The notes beneath the pieces are model-generated. The model searched no databases, was not told the origin of the DNA, and saw only the letters and a list, made by a program, of their open reading frames with translations. Shown here piece after piece: positions 1 through 9,359 of a stretch of DNA of 64,000 nt. Source of the DNA: Aquipseudomonas alcaligenes (lineage in GTDB: Bacteria; Pseudomonadota; Gammaproteobacteria; Pseudomonadales; Pseudomonadaceae); assembly GCF_003205495.1 (NCBI RefSeq), contig NZ_QJRX01000002.1, positions 310,001 through 374,000 of the forward strand, in the 5' to 3' direction. The position numbers and the translations under genes are program-made. Within the stretch, counting starts at the first letter, position 1, and every line of letters begins with the position of its first letter.

Positions 1-100
1 CCGGGTAGTTGAGCTTGAGGCCGCGGGCCAGGCGCCGCTCGGCCACCAGGCCGGCGGTGAAGATCAGCAGCTTGTCCTTCTCGCGGGGCGAAAGATCCAT
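1..100 (-). CDS. ureA: Urease gamma subunit, N-terminal part (runs off the window)
   Basis: Only the first 33 codons are present; the gene continues past the left edge. The translation starts [20 protein letters not shown], the usual beginning of the small gamma subunit of the nickel enzyme urease (urea to ammonia and carbamate, cytoplasmic). The start codon shares one base with the ureD stop (TGATG at 98-102), so the two are translationally coupled in a ureD-ureA operon. The beta and alpha subunits should follow outside the window. Confidence 0.9.
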   Translation of the reverse strand, partial: MDLSPREKDKLLIFTAGLVAERRLARGLKLNYP

Positions 101-936
101 CAGGTACTCCAGATTCGCGGGGGCACGGCCGCGCGGCCGAGCAGGGCAGGGCGCAACAGGCGCCAGAGTTCGATCAGCCAGGCGCGCGCGTGCAGCGCCT
201 CGCCGGCCAGGCAGCGGGCCACCAGCAGGCCCGGCAATTGGGTCAGGTCGCCGCGTACCGGACCGCCCAGTTCGCGGCAGCGCTCCAGCAGCTCGGCATC
301 GATCTCGCCGCTGGCCAGCAGGGTGGCGAACACCGGGTGGCCGTCCAGGCCGATGGGTGAGTCGAGCAGGCCGTCGCCACCGACCACGCGCTGGCGCTCA
401 TGCCACAGCCGCTGGCCATCGCGACGGATATCCAGCGCGGCCTGAAAATGCCCGGCTTCGAAGCGCTCGCCGGCGGCGGGGCGGCCGAGGGCGACCATGT
501 CCCAGTAGAACAGGCGGGCGTCGCCTTCCAGCTCGATGCGGGTGCTCAGCTCGGCCTGGGCGCCGGCGTAGACGATGGTTTCCTGCGGCAGCCATTCCAG
601 GGTGGCTCCGGATCGCACGCGCAGCGTCACGCACTGGCGCGCGCTGCCAGCGGCGCGGTACCACTTGGCCGCGCCGGGGCTGGTGAGCTGGGTCCAGGCC
701 CGCTCGCCGACGTCCACGGCGATATCCAGGCTGTCGCCGCCGGCAATGCCGCCGGGCGGGTGCACGATGATGTGCTGGCACACCTCGGGGCCTTCGGCGT
801 GCAGGTGTTTCTGCACCCGCAGCGGGCCCAGATGGCGGCGCAGCACCGGGCGCGTCCAGTCCTGCTGGCGGGCGTAGGCCAATTCCAGTTCGGCGTGCCA
901 GGCGGGGGTGAACAGGGCAGGTTGGGCAACCGTCAT
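100..936 (-). CDS. ureD: Urease accessory protein UreD
   Basis: 278 residues, the usual length for UreD, the scaffold that with UreF and UreG helps deliver nickel to apo-urease in the cytoplasm. Family-typical stretches include [14 protein letters not shown], the [12 protein letters not shown] segment and [12 protein letters not shown]. It is the first urease gene here and overlaps ureA by one base. The AraC-type regulator gene lies 55 bp upstream on the same strand. That gap shows no sigma-54 box or obvious sigma-70 promoter, so read-through from the regulator gene or a weak promoter is possible. The ATG at 936 has only a weak ribosome binding site. Confidence 0.92.
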   Translation of the reverse strand: MTVAQPALFTPAWHAELELAYARQQDWTRPVLRRHLGPLRVQKHLHAEGPEVCQHIIVHPPGGIAGGDSLDIAVDVGERAWTQLTSPGAAKWYRAAGSARQCVTLRVRSGATLEWLPQETIVYAGAQAELSTRIELEGDARLFYWDMVALGRPAAGERFEAGHFQAALDIRRDGQRLWHERQRVVGGDGLLDSPIGLDGHPVFATLLASGEIDAELLERCRELGGPVRGDLTQLPGLLVARCLAGEALHARAWLIELWRLLRPALLGRAAVPPRIWST

Positions 937-991
937 TCAGGGGCATCCAGCCGAATTGGGTGAGGCGGCAGTGTAGCGTGGCGGCATGGGC

Positions 992-2041
992 TCAGGCCGT
1001 GCTCATCTGCAGCCATTGCCGCGGGCTGGCGTCGAACCAGCGGCGGAAGGCGCGGGAGAAGGCGCTGGTCTCGGAGTAGCCGAGCAGCGGCGCCAGCTCG
1101 CTGACCGGCAGTCGCCGGCGCAGGTAGTGCAGGGCCAGCTCGCGGCGCACCTGGTCGATCAGCGCGGAAAAACTCAGGTTCTGTTCGCGCAGGCGCCGTT
1201 GCAGGGCGGCCGGGGTCAGGCCGAGGCCGGCGGCGACCCGTTCCAGCGAGGGTTCGCCCAGCGGCAGGGCGTCGCGTACCAGGCCGCGGGCCTGGTCGAC
1301 CAGGCACTGGGGCGATTGCTGGCCGCCAAGGCGGACGATGGCGTCCTGCACCAGCATCAGCAGCACCGGGTCGCGCTCGGGCATCAGCTTGCCGGCAATG
1401 TCGCGCTTGGGAATCAGCAGGGCATTGCACGGCTGGTCGAACAGCACGGGGGCGTCGAATACCGTCTGGTGCTCGCGCCAGCCCTCCGGCCTGGCATGTT
1501 CGAACAGCACGGCGCGCGGTGCCCAGTCCGGCCCCAGCGCATGACGCACCAGGTTCAGGGCCATGCCCATGGTCAGCTCGGCATCCTGGCGGCGATCGAG
1601 GATGGCCGGGTGATGCACCTGGTAGTCGAAGCGGTAGCACTCGCCGATGTCCACCAGGCGGATCAGGGTGTCGTGCTGGTGGTAGGGAAAGGCGCGGGCG
1701 AAATTCTGCAGGGCCTGCTCCAGGCTGTGCGAACAGAGCCCGACATAGCCGAGCAGGCCGAGGGCGCGCGGCAGGAACTGCTGGCCGTAGCGCAGACCGA
1801 AGTTGTCGCAGCCGGACTGGCTGGCCGCCTCCTCCAGCACCTTGCAGTAGTTGTTCAGGCTGAGGCTGAGGGTCGGGTGCAGCAGCAGGTCCGGGTCGAT
1901 GCCGGCGATGCCGAACACCCGGTCCACATCGCCGCCCTGCTGGGCGATGAACGCGTCCAGGCCGCAGGCAGCCGCCGACAGCACGCCGAGGTTGCTCGGC
2001 GAGTCGGCGCTGGCCAGTGGGTGGGCGAAGTTCAGGGACAT
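992..2041 (-). CDS. AraC-family transcriptional regulator, probable ethanolamine regulator
   Basis: 349 residues from the ATG at 2041; an upstream in-frame extension adds a non-conserved N-terminus and was not chosen. The N-terminal two thirds resembles the Arabinose_bd-like sensor domain of OruR-type AraC proteins (SLNNYCKVLEEAA, FARAFPYHQ). The C-terminus, about residues 245-345, is a double helix-turn-helix ending in LGYSETSAFSRAFRRWFDASP, the classical AraC signature. It is divergent from eat-eutBC across a gap of 290 bp containing three perfect inverted repeats, so control of ethanolamine catabolism is the natural inference. Being just upstream of ureD on the same strand, it could also affect urease transcription. 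No experimentally named orthologue is recognised with certainty. Confidence 0.85.
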   Translation of the reverse strand: MSLNFAHPLASADSPSNLGVLSAAACGLDAFIAQQGGDVDRVFGIAGIDPDLLLHPTLSLSLNNYCKVLEEAASQSGCDNFGLRYGQQFLPRALGLLGYVGLCSHSLEQALQNFARAFPYHQHDTLIRLVDIGECYRFDYQVHHPAILDRRQDAELTMGMALNLVRHALGPDWAPRAVLFEHARPEGWREHQTVFDAPVLFDQPCNALLIPKRDIAGKLMPERDPVLLMLVQDAIVRLGGQQSPQCLVDQARGLVRDALPLGEPSLERVAAGLGLTPAALQRRLREQNLSFSALIDQVRRELALHYLRRRLPVSELAPLLGYSETSAFSRAFRRWFDASPRQWLQMSTA

Positions 2042-2331
2042 GGGCGACCTGCCACGACAGTGTTGCCAGATATTTAGCAATAGTCGTGCCCCGTCCCCGG
2101 GGCACGCGGGCATAAGTCTCGGCGTGCTCGCTCAGGCGATGTTTGCATCGCCTTGGGGCGGCGCTGCACTGCTATGCACCGACATGGCGCAAAGGCCCGT
2201 GGCAGAAGGCTTTGCGCCCTCCTGAGCGACTTGACTCTGCAGCTGTGCGCGGACTTTGCAAGGTCAAGTCTCGGCCGGGGCAGGCTGGATATCCTCGCCT
2301 GGCGTTCGACGCCCACATCGAGGAACTGGCA
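2042..2331. promoter_or_regulatory. Divergent control region between the AraC regulator and eat, with three perfect inverted repeats
   Basis: No gene is seen here. Three perfect inverted repeats are visible. AGGCGATG at 2134-2141 pairs with CATCGCCT at 2146-2153 across a 4-base loop. GGCGCAAAG at 2186-2194 pairs with CTTTGCGCC at 2210-2218 (15-base loop). GACTTGAC at 2228-2235 pairs with GTCAAGTC at 2263-2270 (27-base loop). The motif CTTTGC recurs at 2254-2259. They could be regulator operators or leader hairpins. A GAGGAA ribosome binding site precedes eat. Confidence 0.55.
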
Positions 2332-3696
2332 ATGACAACAACGACACTCAAACCGACGCTCGGCACCCTGCACCTCTGGGGCATCGCCGTGGGTCTGGTG
2401 ATTTCCGGGGAGTATTTCGGCTGGAGCTATGGCTGGGGCGTGGCAGGCACGCTCGGCTTTCTGGTCACCACGCTGATGGTGGCGGCGATGTACAGCTGCT
2501 TCATCTTCAGTTTCACCGAACTGACCACCGCCATCCCGCACGCCGGTGGGCCCTTCGCCTACAGCCGCCGCGCCTTCGGCCCCGCCGGCGGAATGATCGC
2601 CGGCATGGCCACCCTGATCGAATTCGTCTTCGCCCCGCCGGCCATCGCCATGGCCATTGGCGCCTACCTCAACGTGCAGTTCCCCGGGCTCGATCCGAAG
2701 CTGGCGGCGGTAGGGGCGTACATCATTTTCATGACCCTCAATATCCTCGGTGTCAGCATCGCCGCCACCTTCGAGCTGGTGGTCACCGTGCTGGCGGTGG
2801 TCGAGCTGCTGGTGTTCATGGGCGTGGTGGCGCCGGGCTTCAGCTTCAGCAACTTCGTGATCGATGGCTGGGCCGGCAGCAACGTGTTCGGCTTGCCGGC
2901 AATTGCCGGGATCTTCGCCGCCATCCCGTTCGCCATCTGGTTCTTCCTCGCCATCGAGGGCGCGGCCATGGCCGCCGAGGAAGCCAAGGACCCGAAACGC
3001 ACCATCCCGCGTGCCTATGTCGGCGGCATCCTGACCCTGGTTTTCCTGGCCCTGGGCGTGATGGTGATGGCCGGTGGCGTGGGCGACTGGAAAGCCCTGT
3101 CCGGCATCAACGATCCGCTGCCGCAGGCGATGAAGGCGGTGGTCGGTGAGAACTCCGGCTGGCTGCACATGCTGGTGTGGATCGGCCTGTTCGGCCTGGT
3201 CGCCAGCTTCCACGGCATCATCCTCGGCTACTCCCGGCAGTTCTTCGCCCTGGCTCGCGCCGGCTACCTGCCGCCGGCCCTGGCCAAGCTGTCGCGCTTC
3301 CACACCCCGCACCGCGCCATCATCGCCGGCGGCCTGGTGGGCATCGGCGCGATCTTCAGCGACGGCCTGATCAACCTGCAGGGCATGAGCCTGACCGCGG
3401 CGATGATCACCATGAGCGTGTTCGGCGCCATCGTCATGTACATCATGAGCATGCTCAGCCTGTTCCGGCTGCGTAAGACCGAGCCGAACCTGGAGCGCAC
3501 CTTCAAGGCCCCGGGTTATCCGCTGGTGCCGGGCATTGCCCTGGGCCTGGCGCTGGTGTGCCTGGCGGCGATGATCTGGTTCAACGGCACCATCGCGCTG
3601 CTGTTCCTCGGTCTGATGAGCATCGGCATGGTCTACTTCCTGCTGACCGGCGCCCAGCGCGACGCCGTGCCGGCCGACGCCCTGCTGCAACCCTAA
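2332..3696 (+). CDS. eat: Ethanolamine permease (APC superfamily)
   Basis: 454 residues from the ATG at 2332, which follows a GAGGAA ribosome binding site; a longer frame upstream has no similarity to the family. The protein is a multi-spanning inner-membrane carrier of the amino acid-polyamine-organocation type, with about 12 hydrophobic segments. The N-terminal LHLWGIAVGLVISGEYFGWS and the GGPFAYSRRAFGP motif are typical of ethanolamine permeases. Its position directly before eutB and eutC supports ethanolamine as substrate. The intrinsic terminator-like hairpin immediately after it may lower expression of the lyase genes relative to the permease. No aldehyde dehydrogenase gene accompanies the block. 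Confidence 0.9.
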   Translation: MTTTTLKPTLGTLHLWGIAVGLVISGEYFGWSYGWGVAGTLGFLVTTLMVAAMYSCFIFSFTELTTAIPHAGGPFAYSRRAFGPAGGMIAGMATLIEFVFAPPAIAMAIGAYLNVQFPGLDPKLAAVGAYIIFMTLNILGVSIAATFELVVTVLAVVELLVFMGVVAPGFSFSNFVIDGWAGSNVFGLPAIAGIFAAIPFAIWFFLAIEGAAMAAEEAKDPKRTIPRAYVGGILTLVFLALGVMVMAGGVGDWKALSGINDPLPQAMKAVVGENSGWLHMLVWIGLFGLVASFHGIILGYSRQFFALARAGYLPPALAKLSRFHTPHRAIIAGGLVGIGAIFSDGLINLQGMSLTAAMITMSVFGAIVMYIMSMLSLFRLRKTEPNLERTFKAPGYPLVPGIALGLALVCLAAMIWFNGTIALLFLGLMSIGMVYFLLTGAQRDAVPADALLQP

Positions 3697-3705
3697 GCGC
3701 GATGC

Positions 3706-3729
3706 GCCCGCCGGCAACGGCGGGCTTTT
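3706..3729 (+). terminator. Intrinsic terminator-like hairpin between eat and eutB
   Basis: GCCCGCCG at 3706-3713 pairs perfectly with CGGCGGGC at 3718-3725 around a GCAA loop and is followed by TTTTG. Because eutB starts only 17 bp later with its own CAGGAGAG site, this probably acts as a partial terminator or as protection of the eat message end inside one operon. Confidence 0.7.
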
Positions 3730-3745
3730 GTTTCAGGAGAGAACG

Positions 3746-5140
3746 ATGGCCAGTTTCAGCCATACCGTCGGCCACCAGACCTGGCGCTTCGACAGCCTGC
3801 GCGAGGTCATGGCCAAGGCCGGGCCGGCGCGCTCCGGTGACTACCTGGCCGGCGTGGCCGCCAGCAGCGATGCCGAGCGCGTCGCCGCGCAGATGGCGTT
3901 GGCCAATATCCCGTTGCGGCACTTCCTCGACGAGGCACTGATTCCCTACGAAGACGACGAGATCACCCGGTTGATCATCGACAGCCACGACGCGGCGGCC
4001 TTCGCCCCGGTCGCCCACCTCACCGTCGGCGGTTTCCGCGACTGGTTGCTCGGCGAGCACGCCGACGAGGCCAGCCTGCGCGCCCTGGCGCCGGGGCTGA
4101 CGCCGGAAATGGCGGCGGCGGTGTCGAAGATCATGCGCGTGCAGGACCTGATCCTGGTGGCGCAGAAGATTCGCGTGGTCACCCGTTTTCGCAACACCAT
4201 GGGCCTGCGCGGACGCATGTCGACGCGCCTGCAGCCCAACCATCCGACCGACGATCCGTCCGGCATCGCCGCCAGCATTCTCGACGGCCTGCTCTACGGC
4301 AACGGCGACGCCATGTTCGGCATCAACCCGGCCACCGATAGCCTGGGCGCGCTGACCGACCTGCTGAAGATGCTCGATGCGATCATCCAGCGTTACGAGA
4401 TTCCTACCCAGGCCTGCGTGCTGACCCACGTCACCAGCTCCATCGCCGCCATCGAGCGCGGCGCGCCGGTGGACTTGGTGTTCCAGTCCATCGCCGGCAC
4501 CGAGGCGGCCAACGCCGGCTTCGGCATCACCCTGCAGGTGCTGCAGGAGGGTTACGAGGCCGGGCTGTCGCAGCAGCGCGGCACCCTGGGCGACAACCTG
4601 ATGTATTTCGAGACCGGCCAGGGTAGCGCGCTGTCGGCCAACGCCCACCACGGCGTCGACCAGCAGACCTGCGAGGTGCGCGCCTATGCGGTGGCACGCC
4701 ACTACAAGCCGTTCCTGGTCAATACCGTGGTCGGCTTTATCGGTCCGGAGTACCTGTACAACGGCAAGCAGATCATCCGCGCCGGGCTGGAAGACCACTT
4801 CTGCGGCAAGCTGCTGGGCGTGCCGATGGGTTGCGACATCTGCTACACCAACCACGCCGAGGCGGACCAGGACGACATGGACACCCTGCTGACCCTGCTC
4901 GGCACGGCCGGCATCAACTTCATCATGGGCATCCCCGGCTCCGACGACGTGATGCTCAACTACCAGACCACCTCGTTCCACGACGCGCTCTACGCGCGCC
5001 AGGTGCTTGGCCTCAAGCCCGCGCCGGAGTTCGAGGCGTGGCTGGAACGCATGGAAATCCTCTCCCAGCGCGACGGCCAGGTACGCCTCGGCGGCGGCTT
5101 GCCGCCGGCCTTCCGCCAGGCACTGGCGCAACTGGGCTAG
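3746..5140 (+). CDS. eutB: Ethanolamine ammonia-lyase, large (alpha) subunit EutB
   Basis: 464 residues, the normal EutB length. With EutC and adenosylcobalamin it converts ethanolamine to acetaldehyde and ammonia. Conserved EutB segments are visible: [51 protein letters not shown] and [20 protein letters not shown]. The ATG at 3746 follows CAGGAGAG. No microcompartment shell genes or EutA reactivase are nearby, which fits the simple cytoplasmic eat-eutBC systems of pseudomonads. Acetaldehyde must be handled by a dehydrogenase encoded elsewhere. Confidence 0.96.
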   Translation: MASFSHTVGHQTWRFDSLREVMAKAGPARSGDYLAGVAASSDAERVAAQMALANIPLRHFLDEALIPYEDDEITRLIIDSHDAAAFAPVAHLTVGGFRDWLLGEHADEASLRALAPGLTPEMAAAVSKIMRVQDLILVAQKIRVVTRFRNTMGLRGRMSTRLQPNHPTDDPSGIAASILDGLLYGNGDAMFGINPATDSLGALTDLLKMLDAIIQRYEIPTQACVLTHVTSSIAAIERGAPVDLVFQSIAGTEAANAGFGITLQVLQEGYEAGLSQQRGTLGDNLMYFETGQGSALSANAHHGVDQQTCEVRAYAVARHYKPFLVNTVVGFIGPEYLYNGKQIIRAGLEDHFCGKLLGVPMGCDICYTNHAEADQDDMDTLLTLLGTAGINFIMGIPGSDDVMLNYQTTSFHDALYARQVLGLKPAPEFEAWLERMEILSQRDGQVRLGGGLPPAFRQALAQLG

Positions 5141-5151
5141 AACAGCTCGCG

Positions 5152-5190
5152 GGTTGCACCCGCCCTACACGTCATAGGGCGGGTGCAACC
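5152..5190. repeat. Perfect long hairpin between eutB and eutC
   Basis: A 16-base arm (5152-5167, starting GGTTGCACCC) is exactly complementary to 5175-5190 around a 7-base loop. In RNA the stem can lengthen by several wobble pairs. It has no T-tract, so it is not a standard terminator. The inner arm ends CCGCCCTA / TAGGGCGG, a border shared with hairpins near 20021 and 59409, suggesting a small dispersed palindrome family. It lies 11 bp after the eutB stop and 27 bp before the eutC start. Confidence 0.75.
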
Positions 5191-5217
5191 TGCGGGAGCG
5201 ACACAAGGAAACAAGCG

Positions 5218-6042
5218 GTGAAAGACGACAAGCCACTGAGCGGTGCCATCGACAACCCCTGGCAGGAACTGCGCCGCCTGACTCCGGCGCGCATTGCTTT
5301 GGGACGTGCCGGTACCAGCCTGCCCACGGCGGCGCAGCTGGATTTCCAGTTCGCCCATGCCCAGGCGCGCGACGCCGTGCACCTGCCGTTGCATGCCGAG
5401 GCGCTGGCCGAGGGCCTGGTCAGCCAGGGGCTGCCGGTGCTGCAGCTGCATAGCGCGGCCAGCGACCGGCATACCTACCTGCAGCGCCCGGACCTGGGGC
5501 GACGCCTGGACGCTGCTTCGGCGCAGCGCCTGCGCGACCACCGCGCCGAGCACCCGCAGGGCTACGACCTGGCCATTGTCATCGCCGATGGCCTGTCGGC
5601 TTTGGCCATCGAGCGACATGCCGCGCCTTTCCTCGCCCGCCTGCGCGAGCAGATGAGCGGCGATGGCTGGTCGCTGGCGCCACTTTGCATGGTGCGCCAG
5701 GGGCGGGTGGCGGTGGCCGACGAGGTGGCCGAGCTGCTCGGCGCGAAGATGGTGGTGATCCTGATCGGCGAGCGTCCGGGGCTGAGCTCGCCGGACAGTC
5801 TCGGCCTGTATTTCACCTACGCGCCCAGGGTCGGCCTGACCGACGCCTTCCGCAACTGCATCTCCAACGTGCGCCTGGAGGGCATGAGCTACGGTGTGGC
5901 CGCACACAAGCTGCTGTACCTGATGCGCGAGGCCTGCCGGCGCAAGCTGTCCGGGGTAAGCCTCAAAGACGAGGCCGAGCTGCCAGGCCTGGAAGGTGAG
6001 CAGCCGGCGCGGCTGAATTTTCTGGTGGATTCGTTGCAGTAG
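5218..6042 (+). CDS. eutC: Ethanolamine ammonia-lyase, small (beta) subunit EutC
   Basis: 274 residues from a GTG at 5218 preceded by AAGGAA; the reading frame extends further upstream but there overlaps eutB and loses similarity. EutC completes the cobalamin-dependent lyase with EutB. Family segments seen are [17 protein letters not shown] near the N-terminus, the [20 protein letters not shown] segment, [20 protein letters not shown], and the C-terminal [20 protein letters not shown]. It is separated from eutB by a strong hairpin, which may tune subunit ratio or RNA stability. It ends 28 bp before the convergent small membrane gene. Confidence 0.95.
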   Translation: MKDDKPLSGAIDNPWQELRRLTPARIALGRAGTSLPTAAQLDFQFAHAQARDAVHLPLHAEALAEGLVSQGLPVLQLHSAASDRHTYLQRPDLGRRLDAASAQRLRDHRAEHPQGYDLAIVIADGLSALAIERHAAPFLARLREQMSGDGWSLAPLCMVRQGRVAVADEVAELLGAKMVVILIGERPGLSSPDSLGLYFTYAPRVGLTDAFRNCISNVRLEGMSYGVAAHKLLYLMREACRRKLSGVSLKDEAELPGLEGEQPARLNFLVDSLQ

Positions 6043-6070
6043 CGCGCGGGGGAAACGCAGTACGAGGTTT

Positions 6071-6502
6071 CTACCCGGCGGCCCGCTCGGCGCGCTTGTG
6101 CAGCCAGGCGGCGATGCTGGAGTACAGGCTCAATACCAGCAGGGCGGCGCACACCAGCAGCCACCACTGCAGGTGCAGGCCATAGTGCGGCGGCGAATGC
6201 AGCACGCCGGTTAGCCAGAACAGCGCCAGTGGTATTGCCAGCAGGGTGGCGCACCAGGCTCGGCCCCAGGAGCGGCGATACGACCGGGGCCGCAGCACGG
6301 CCAGCAGCAAGCCGCACTCGGCCAGCACGATGACGCAGAACAGCAGCACCCACTGCACCGGGTAGGCCGGTTCCATGTCCTCGGGCATGGAGCGACGTGC
6401 CCAATAGTCCGGCAGGCTGCCGCCATAGATGACCATTGCGCAACCCAACAGGGCGCAGAGGGGCAGCAGCAGGTGGCGCAGTGTGATCATCGATGCCAGC
6501 AT
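6071..6502 (-). CDS. Small integral membrane protein of unknown function
   Basis: 143 residues, or 139 from a second ATG at 6490; neither start has a strong ribosome binding site. About four hydrophobic segments are visible (MITLRHLLLPLCALLGCAMV, WVLLFCVIVLAECGLLLAVL, WCATLLAIPLALFWLTG, LQWWLLVCAALLVLSLYSS) with an Arg-rich cytoplasmic loop between the second and third. It lies 51 bp downstream of urtE on the same strand, so it may be the last gene of the urt transcript. I recall a hypothetical gene at the equivalent place in P. aeruginosa. No domain is recognised and no function is proposed. Confidence 0.6.
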   Translation of the reverse strand: MLASMITLRHLLLPLCALLGCAMVIYGGSLPDYWARRSMPEDMEPAYPVQWVLLFCVIVLAECGLLLAVLRPRSYRRSWGRAWCATLLAIPLALFWLTGVLHSPPHYGLHLQWWLLVCAALLVLSLYSSIAAWLHKRAERAAG

Positions 6503-6553
6503 CCAGCGGGAAGAGGCGCTGATTATGCTCAGAGGACGAGTCGGGCGTTTCCT

Positions 6554-7252
6554 TCAGATCGCCACCAACCCGCGCACGCCATCGGCCTCCATGGTCTCGC
6601 CACGGCCCTGCTGGACGATCTCGCCGCGGCTCATCACCAGGTACTGGTCGGCCAGCTCGGCGGCGAAGTCGTAGAACTGCTCGACCAGCAGGATGGCCAT
6701 ATCGCCGCGCTCGGCGAGTTTTCTGATGACCACGCCGATCTCCTTGATCACCGAGGGCTGGATACCTTCGGTGGGTTCGTCGAGGATCAGCAGGCGCGGC
6801 TGGCTGGCCAGCGCGCGGCCGATGGCCAGCTGTTGCTGCTGGCCGCCGGAGAGGTCGCCGCCACGGCGCTGCTTCATCTCGCGCAGCACCGGGAACAGCT
6901 CGTAGATGAACTCGGGGACGGTCTTGGCCTCGCTGGCGCCGAAACGCGACAGGCCCATCAGCAGGTTTTCCTCGACCGTAAGCCTGGGGAAGATTTCCCT
7001 GCCCTGCGGCACATAGGCGATGCCGGCGTGTACGCGTTGGTGCGGCTTGTGGCCGTTGATGGTCTGGCCTTCCCAGTTGATGCTGCCTTCCTTGGCCGGG
7101 ATCAGGCCCATCAGGCATTTCAGCAGGGTGGTCTTGCCTACGCCGTTACGCCCGAGCAGGCAGGTGACTTCGCCGATCTTCGCCTCGAAGCTCAGGCCGC
7201 GCAGGATATGGCTGCCGCCGTAGTACTGGTGGAGTTGTTGGACTTCTAGCAT
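6554..7252 (-). CDS. urtE: Urea ABC transporter ATP-binding subunit UrtE
   Basis: 232 residues, a LivF-type ATPase. Walker A GRNGVGKTT is at residues 34-42, the signature LSGGQ lies mid-protein and Walker B is LLILDEPTEG. The second ATPase of the high-affinity urea importer UrtABCDE, it acts on the cytoplasmic face with UrtD to drive the permeases UrtB and UrtC. The start LEVQQLHQYYGGSHIL is characteristic of UrtE rather than general branched-chain amino acid LivF. Unlike the other urt genes it is separated from its upstream neighbour by 152 bp that hold a dispersed repeat doublet. Confidence 0.93.
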   Translation of the reverse strand: MLEVQQLHQYYGGSHILRGLSFEAKIGEVTCLLGRNGVGKTTLLKCLMGLIPAKEGSINWEGQTINGHKPHQRVHAGIAYVPQGREIFPRLTVEENLLMGLSRFGASEAKTVPEFIYELFPVLREMKQRRGGDLSGGQQQQLAIGRALASQPRLLILDEPTEGIQPSVIKEIGVVIRKLAERGDMAILLVEQFYDFAAELADQYLVMSRGEIVQQGRGETMEADGVRGLVAI

Positions 7253-7284
7253 GTGCTCGCCTCTTGAGTCCTACTTGTCTGCTT

Positions 7285-7397
7285 CCCTCTCCCCCGCCCC
7301 TCTCCCGCCGGCGGGAGAGGGGAGCAAGCGCGCAGTGCCGGACCTTGGCTCCGCGCAAGTTCCCTCTCCCATTTATGGGAGAGGGTTAGGGAGAGGG
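7285..7397. repeat. CCCTCTCCC-type palindrome doublet (copy 1), between urtD and urtE
   Basis: Two hairpins in tail-to-tail arrangement. The first is a perfect palindrome at 7297-7322 with 13-base half sites starting CCCCTCTCCC. The second has 11-base arms at 7362-7372 and 7375-7385 and is followed by TTAGGGAGAGGG. It is the same design as the copies at 10962, 59293 and 61049. Confidence 0.85.
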
Positions 7398-7404
7398 TGG
7401 TTGT

Positions 7405-8252
<848 letters not shown>

Positions 8253-8256
<4 letters not shown>

Positions 8257-9359
8257 TGGTCCTTCTCCTTGCGCAGCAGTCCTATGACCCCTTTGGGCAG
8301 GAACAGGGTGATGACGATAAACAGCGCGCCCAGGGCGAACAGCCAGTACTCGGGGAAGGCCACGGTGAACCAGCTCTTCATGCCGTTGACCAGGCCGGCG
8401 CCGAGCAGCGGGCCGATAAGGGTGCCGCGGCCGCCGAGGGCGACCCAGATGGCGGCCTCGATGGAGTTGGTCGGCGACATCTCGCTGGGGTTGATGATGC
8501 CCACCTGCGGCACGTACAGCGCGCCGGCCAGGCCGCACAGCACGGCGGAGAGCACCCAGATAAAAAGCTTGTAGCCGCGCGGGTCATAGCCGCAGAACAT
8601 CAGGCGGTTCTCCGCGTCGCGTAGGGCGGTGAGCACCCGGCCGAACTTGCTGCGCGCCAGGGCGAAGCCCAGCGCCAGGCTGCCGACCAGCAGCAGCACG
8701 GTGCAGAAGAACAGGAAGGCGCGGGTGCCCGGCGCGGTGATATCGAAGCCCAGAATCGTCCTGAAATTGGTGAAGCCGTTATTGCCGCCAAACCCCGTTT
8801 CATTACGGAAGAACAGCAGCATGCCGGCGAAGGTCAGTGCCTGGGTCATGATCGAGAAATACACGCCCTTGATCCGCGAGCGGAAGGCGAAGAAGCCGAA
8901 CACCAGGGCCAGCAGGCCGGGCGCCAGCACCACCAGGCACAGGGCCCAGAGGAAGTTGCTGGTGCCGTACCAGTACCAGGGCAGCTCGCTCCAGGCGAGG
9001 AAGCTCATAAAGGCGGGCAAGCCATCCCCCGCGCTTTGACGCATCAGGTACATGCCCATGGCATAGCCGCCGAGGGCGAAGAACAGGCCGTGGCCCAGCG
9101 ACAGCAGGCCGGCGTAGCCCCAGACCAGGTCCAGCGCCAACGCCACTATGGCGTAGCAGAGGATCTTGCCTACCAGGGTCAGGCCGTAGGCCGAGACGTG
9201 CAGGGCATGGTCCGCCGGTAGCAGATGCAGCAGCGGCATGGCCAGCAGCACAGCCAGTACCAGCAGGCCGACGGCGAGGGACGCCTGCGGTCCCAGTTGC
9301 GCCGTGGCGCGGGCCAGCAGGCTCTTGTTAACAGGCGTGGGATTGAGTGCTTGATTCAT
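8253..9359 (-). CDS. urtC: Urea ABC transporter permease UrtC
   Basis: 368 residues, a LivM-type inner-membrane permease with about 9-10 hydrophobic segments. Family features include DLVWGYAGLLSLGHGLFFALGGYAMGMYL and the EAA-like loop around NRLMFCGYDPRGYKLFIWVLSA. It forms the urea channel with UrtB. Its start shares one base with the urtB stop (TGATG) and its stop overlaps the urtD start (ATGA), so urtB-C-D are translationally coupled. Confidence 0.94.

Noticed and set aside
2187..2217. A sigma-54-like TGGCAGA...TTTGC upstream of eat
   Set aside because: The GG and GC are separated by 11 bases instead of 10, and the sequence is better explained as part of the GGCGCAAAG inverted repeat.
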